From Taxillus chinensis (lineage: Eukaryota > Streptophyta > Magnoliopsida > Santalales > Loranthaceae): DNA of 64,000 bases. The first letter of the stretch is position 1. Every line of letters begins with the position of its first letter. The stretch spans positions 14,210,309 through 14,274,308 of the forward strand of contig CM042086.1 in assembly GCA_023512835.1 (NCBI GenBank). Direction: 5' to 3'. Under the pieces are notes generated by a model that was given only the letters and a program-made list of their open reading frames with translations, searched no databases and was not told the origin of the DNA. A program made the translations under genes and the position numbers. This document shows positions 62,493 through 64,000 of the stretch, piece after piece.

Positions 62493-64000
62493 GAAGAAAA
62501 ACTCAGATAGATTCAGACTGCAAACTTTAAAAAAGTAACGAAAGACTTTAACCACCGAGGTAAATTGAATTATAAAATTAAAGTATATATATATATATAT
62601 ATATATATTTATCATTAATATAAAATTTATATAAAATTCATTAATATATTACAATTAAAAGTGTAAATTTTTTATATTTAACTATTTAATTGAAAATTTA
62701 AAGTATAATTAAATTAAATTTATAATTAACATTTATTTATAAATTTTAATTTAAAATTTTATTTAAAAATTTTCAAAAATTTAATACTTGCTTGTGAATT
62801 AATATTTATTATTTAATTAGAAATTTCAATTAAAACTTAATGTAAAATATTTAATTATAAATATTAAGCAAATATTTAATTTAGTAATCTTAATTAGACC
62901 ATTTAATTGAAAATTTATAAAAGTAAATTTAAATTTAAATTATAAAATTAAATATATGTCTACATATAAATTATATATTAAATTTCTCATTAATAATTTA
63001 TGATATATGTGCGTACGCGTGCGCGCGCACACAAATATATATATAAATGATTTTAAGTTTATAAATTATTATAGTTTAATGTTTAAATGTTTTATTACTT
63101 ATATAAGATTAGTAGTTTAAGTCTTATAATTCACATTTCAATTATTTTTAAATTATTTAAAATAGCTTATGTTAAGGTAGCATGGCCAAGTCATCATGCT
63201 TCTCGCCAACTCTACATTACATTCAAAGTATTTTCGTTAAATTATAAATTTTCATATATTAAATATGTATATTATTCAATTTGATGGATGTGTGTGTGTG
63301 TGTTATATATATATATATATATATATATATCATTGTTTTCATTTGATTTTTTAACCCTCAATTGCAAAAACACCGCATTGCGAGCCCGGTTGTAATTGTA
63401 TGTATATATTTTTTACTTTTTTATGTCTGAGAAGAAACACCTCAGACACAAGTGTCTTAAAAAAACTGCCCTTTAATCCAAAAAACAAAAACTAAAGAAC
63501 ACATAAAAAAAATATTTTTAAAAAAAGAAGCAATTTTTTTTAGACTCAAGGCAAATTTAAACAAATTTATTTTTGATTTGTGGATATGGGTGAGGGTGAA
63601 AATATAGGCCGGTCCAACTTTTCATCTGGTCAACTCGTACGTAGGGCAAGTGATGGCAATCGATTTGTTGAGCGGCAGGCACTAATCCATTCTATGATTG
63701 ATTTAATGCATGGCAATAGCACAGACTCAAGACGGTTTCTTTGGTTAACGATATACATATATGAGAAAGGTTCTCACTGGTGGCTTGGCTTCTCATCCCG
63801 CTGGCTAATGGAGGATGTAAGATGTATATGGGATTAATATTTCCATTATAACATAAATGACTGAAATTTAAACAATCACATTTTATAAATTATACTTATT
63901 CTAATTTTATACTATAAAGTAATAGACTTAATAAAATTTCATCATTTTAATTAAATTATTAATTTAAAATGATATATTGCTCTTCTTTTCCCTCTCTCAC
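61936..64000. other. AT-rich terminal region with long (TA)n tracts
   Basis: (TA)n tracts lie at about 62,420-62,488 (interrupted once), 62,584-62,608 and 63,304-63,330, with a (GC/GT)n patch at about 63,009-63,031. A plus-strand frame at 63,580-63,837 (85 codons) is protein-like in composition but matches nothing I know and has no supporting exons. I do not call it a gene. Confidence 0.4.

Noticed and set aside
62409..62615. Ile/Tyr-repeat frame
   Set aside because: It is translation of (TA)n tracts.
63580..63837. 85-codon plus-strand frame near the window end
   Set aside because: It has protein-like composition but no recognisable motif, splice context or upstream promoter signs; kept only as a note.

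Overview
This is a window of nuclear genome from a flowering plant. The signs are GT-AG introns with AT-rich interiors, GC-rich exons in very AT-rich intergenic DNA, Ty1/copia relics with an initiator-tRNA-Met primer site, foldback (MITE-like) elements and many (TA)n, (GA)n and (GAA)n microsatellites. All recognisable proteins are plant families, several of them plastid or mitochondrial. Some coding exons (for example at 1.3-2.5 kb) have extremely GC-rich third positions, which suggests a monocot or early-diverging angiosperm, but I cannot name the species. No rRNA, tRNA, CRISPR or prokaryotic-type operon was seen. All exon models were built by eye from splice signals, reading phase and family resemblance. 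No search was run.

Layout. 1.34-2.46 kb (-): single-exon Golgi nucleotide-sugar transporter of the UDP-arabinofuranose transporter type. 4.87-7.44 kb (+): GT14 beta-glucuronosyltransferase (GlcAT14 type, 4 exons). 9.31-11.46 kb (+): FkbM-family methyltransferase whose membrane-anchor N-terminus lies out of frame. 12.69-15.42 kb (-): DUF3119/DAC-like cytochrome b6f assembly factor (8 exons). 15.86-18.23 kb (+): BSD2-like Rubisco chaperone (5 exons), divergent from DAC across 432 bp. 20.34-22.71 kb (-): plastid heme oxygenase HO1/HY1 (4 exons). 26.10-27.02 kb (-): syringolide-induced-protein-14-1-1-like protein. 30.18-32.97 kb (-): SPX1/2-type phosphate-sensing protein (3 exons) with three P1BS sites upstream. 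38.60-41.46 kb (+): TBC Rab-GAP (9 exons). 44.99-45.60 kb (+): small membrane protein of unknown function. 51.04-52.99 kb (+): mitochondrial-type ribosomal protein bL36 (2 exons). 54.95-56.99 kb (+): Gag1-clamp/DUF4050 protein, with one apparent GC-AG intron.

Between the genes lie repeats. There is a copia LTR/PBS/integrase relic (42.7-43.56 kb), a reversed copia RT/RNase H relic (48.3-49.45 kb) and a 379-bp foldback element (28.26-28.64 kb). Two TIR elements with GC-rich cores (33.96-34.52 and 57.36-58.12 kb) and several local tandem duplications are also present. From about 57 kb to the end no gene is convincing.

There is no operon logic, but two themes stand out. Three consecutive genes (DAC, BSD2, HO1; 12.7-22.7 kb) encode plastid proteins of photosynthetic complex assembly or chromophore synthesis, and the first two could share a promoter. 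The two genes at the left edge that act on Golgi sugars (arabinofuranose transporter and AGP glucuronosyltransferase) both feed arabinogalactan and cell-wall glycan synthesis. The best candidates for something undescribed are the DAC/BSD2 divergent pair, the duplicated P1BS module upstream of SPX, and the TIR elements with GC-rich cores.
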